Assembly (NCBI GenBank): GCA_002435755.1
Contig: DIYH01000014.1
Location: 248,001 to 312,000, forward strand
Source of the DNA: Flammeovirgaceae bacterium UBA6059
GTDB lineage: Bacteria; Bacteroidota; Bacteroidia; Cytophagales; Cyclobacteriaceae
Direction of reading: 5' to 3'
DNA: 64,000 bases
The position numbers and the translations under genes are program-made. Within the stretch, counting starts at the first letter, position 1, and every line of letters begins with the position of its first letter. Below, piece by piece: positions 62,789 to 64,000 of the stretch. The notes under the pieces are model-generated. The model was not told the DNA's origin. It made no database searches and saw nothing but the letters and a program-made list of their open reading frames with translations.

Positions 62789-64000
62789 TCACTTGAATGG
62801 GTCGCTGTACTTCTCATCTGTTGATATCTCTTCATCAGTAAAGGTTTTCAGAAAAGCTACTAGCGCTTCCTTCTGCTCCTCATCTAATTCAAGTTGCAAT
62901 GGGGTTCCTCCAACCGTTCCATCGATATCTTCTGTGGTTAATCTGAAGTTTAAATTTGGATGAGGCTGTATGTTTTGGTTGTAATGATTTACTACATCCA
63001 TCAATGTCTCGAACCTTCCATCATGCATGTATGGTGCGCTTAAGGCAATATTGGCAAGTGAGGGAGGTTTGAACAGTCCATTATCCTTTGGATTCCCAGA
63101 CCATGTCTCTCTTCCAAGATCATTATAGAATGAATCCAAACCATTGTTCTTAGCACTGTCAGCGACATGCGCCGGGCCCATATGACAATATCCACAAGTA
63201 GCGAAGTTGTAGAAGATATCCAGTCCGATATTCTCTTGCTCGGTCAATGTTGATAAAGCAACCATATCTGTTTCTGGCACTTCATCTAAATCATCGGCTC
63301 TCACCGCTTTGTTAAACTTAGAATTGTATGAAACAATCGATCTTGTGAACTGAGAGAGTGCTTTTGATATCCTATCTGAATTAATCTCAGCGCTTCCGAA
63401 TGCCTTGTTGAAGAGAACGTCGTAATAATCTAACTGCTCAAGCTTCGAAATCAGTTCAGGCAATTCCATTCCCATCTCGATGTGATCTTGAATTGGCAAC
63501 AATACCTGATCTTCAAGAGTGGCAGCTTTTTCGTCCCAAAAGAACCTTTTTTTGCCATACCACCGGCTATTAATTAGAGTCATGGAGTGTCTTGAGGTCG
63601 TCTCACCATTGAATCCAACGCTAAACTTCGCTGGATCAGAAAAAGCCCTATCCTGCTGATGACACGAAGCACAAGAAATAGTATTGTTGGCAGATAGATT
63701 TACATCATAGAAAAGTACCCTCCCTAGTGTCGCCCCAGCATCCGTGATTGGATTATGTGCTGGAGTATTATCCTGCTCAGGAAGTGAACCGTAACTCTCA
63801 TTAAAGGATATTGGAATAGGGACGCTGGCATAGTTGAAAAAGGATTGCTTCAAATTCAGCGTTTCGCTTAATATGGCCATTTCACCTTCACTGAACTGTG
63901 TCCTACTAAACTGATTAGTATTTTCTTCCTGAACTTCAATGTCGTCATTTTCATCACCGCAAGAGGCTATCAGTATTAATGAAGACAGGGCTAGTGATAC
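62789..64000 (-). CDS. di-haem cytochrome c peroxidase family lipoprotein (partial, N-terminus beyond window)
   Basis: An in-frame ATG at 63880 is internal: my translation stays open to the window edge and adds a lipobox stretch (SSLILIASCGDEND) upstream of it, so the protein is an exported lipoprotein with only its first few residues missing. 403 residues are visible. Haem sites are CASCHQQ and CGYCHMG. The MauG/CCP pattern continues with DPAKFSVGF, the MTLINSRWYGKKRFFWDEKA block, and SLANIALSAPYMHDGRFETL near the C-terminus. It should reduce peroxide or oxidise a partner using cytochrome electrons in the periplasm. Confidence 0.88.
   Translation of the reverse strand, partial: VSLALSSLILIASCGDENDDIEVQEENTNQFSRTQFSEGEMAILSETLNLKQSFFNYASVPIPISFNESYGSLPEQDNTPAHNPITDAGATLGRVLFYDVNLSANNTISCASCHQQDRAFSDPAKFSVGFNGETTSRHSMTLINSRWYGKKRFFWDEKAATLEDQVLLPIQDHIEMGMELPELISKLEQLDYYDVLFNKAFGSAEINSDRISKALSQFTRSIVSYNSKFNKAVRADDLDEVPETDMVALSTLTEQENIGLDIFYNFATCGYCHMGPAHVADSAKNNGLDSFYNDLGRETWSGNPKDNGLFKPPSLANIALSAPYMHDGRFETLMDVVNHYNQNIQPHPNLNFRLTTEDIDGTVGGTPLQLELDEEQKEALVAFLKTFTDEEISTDEKYSDPFK

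Overview
The window reads as chromosomal DNA of a marine, aerobic Bacteroidota, most likely a member of the Cytophagales. Supporting signs are a type IX secretion (T9SS) C-terminal sorting domain, many SPII lipoproteins, membrane-anchored AraC regulators, a TPR/coiled-coil/HTH regulator, FISUMP, GSCFA, DUF2911, DUF4251 and DUF5060 proteins, S1 sulfatases, and promoters of the Bacteroidota type (TTG, about 19 nt, TAnnTTTG). Shine-Dalgarno sequences are scarce, as expected, so several starts were chosen from signal peptides and overlaps. I cannot name the species.

Region 1 (1-18.8 kb) is a polysaccharide-utilisation segment. A leftward cluster holds a GH43 glycosidase (cut by the window edge), a DUF5060/TIM-barrel glycosidase, a large unrecognised secreted protein, a GH105 unsaturated uronyl hydrolase, an enolase-superfamily dehydratase and an exported ADP-ribosylglycohydrolase-fold protein. 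Opposite it lie a second exported enolase-superfamily protein, two lipoprotein sulfatases and the wreck of a third sulfatase. A 1122-aa T9SS cargo protein sits between them. The gene set fits a sulfated, uronate- and pentose-containing algal polysaccharide such as ulvan or sulfated pectin. No SusC/SusD pair is visible here.

Region 2 (18.8-26 kb) holds an S41 peptidase, an acyltransferase, a DUF4251 protein, a stand-alone IF2_N-like protein, and a leftward amino-acid operon (aminotransferase, PLP dehydratase, ornithine-cyclodeaminase-like dehydrogenase). Region 3 (26-35.5 kb) carries a four-blade hemopexin-repeat protein, divergent from a small unknown protein followed by a TPR histidine kinase and LuxR-type regulator; then a 1-Cys peroxiredoxin, a TPR-HTH regulator divergent from an unknown lipoprotein, and YceI.

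Region 4 (35.5-46.7 kb) is regulator-rich: four AraC-family genes, an M1 aminopeptidase fused to a carboxypeptidase-regulatory-like domain, a caspase-FISUMP fusion, a LolA-like protein and a membrane class III nucleotide cyclase. Region 5 (46.7-54.8 kb) is a uronate catabolic hub: TRAP transporter (dctPQM), kduD, kduI, a DUF4861 lipoprotein, an NrtR/AraR-type Nudix regulator and an aldehyde dehydrogenase. A strong palindrome overlaps the kdu promoter. KduI and KduD would take the unsaturated uronate released by the GH105 enzyme of region 1 to 2-keto-3-deoxygluconate, which ties the two ends together. Region 6 (55-64 kb) is housekeeping-like: DUF2911, GSCFA, YyaL/DUF255, PriA, an unknown lipoprotein, an outer-membrane barrel, and a di-haem cytochrome c peroxidase cut by the right edge. 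No rRNA, tRNA, CRISPR array, transposase or phage gene was recognised.
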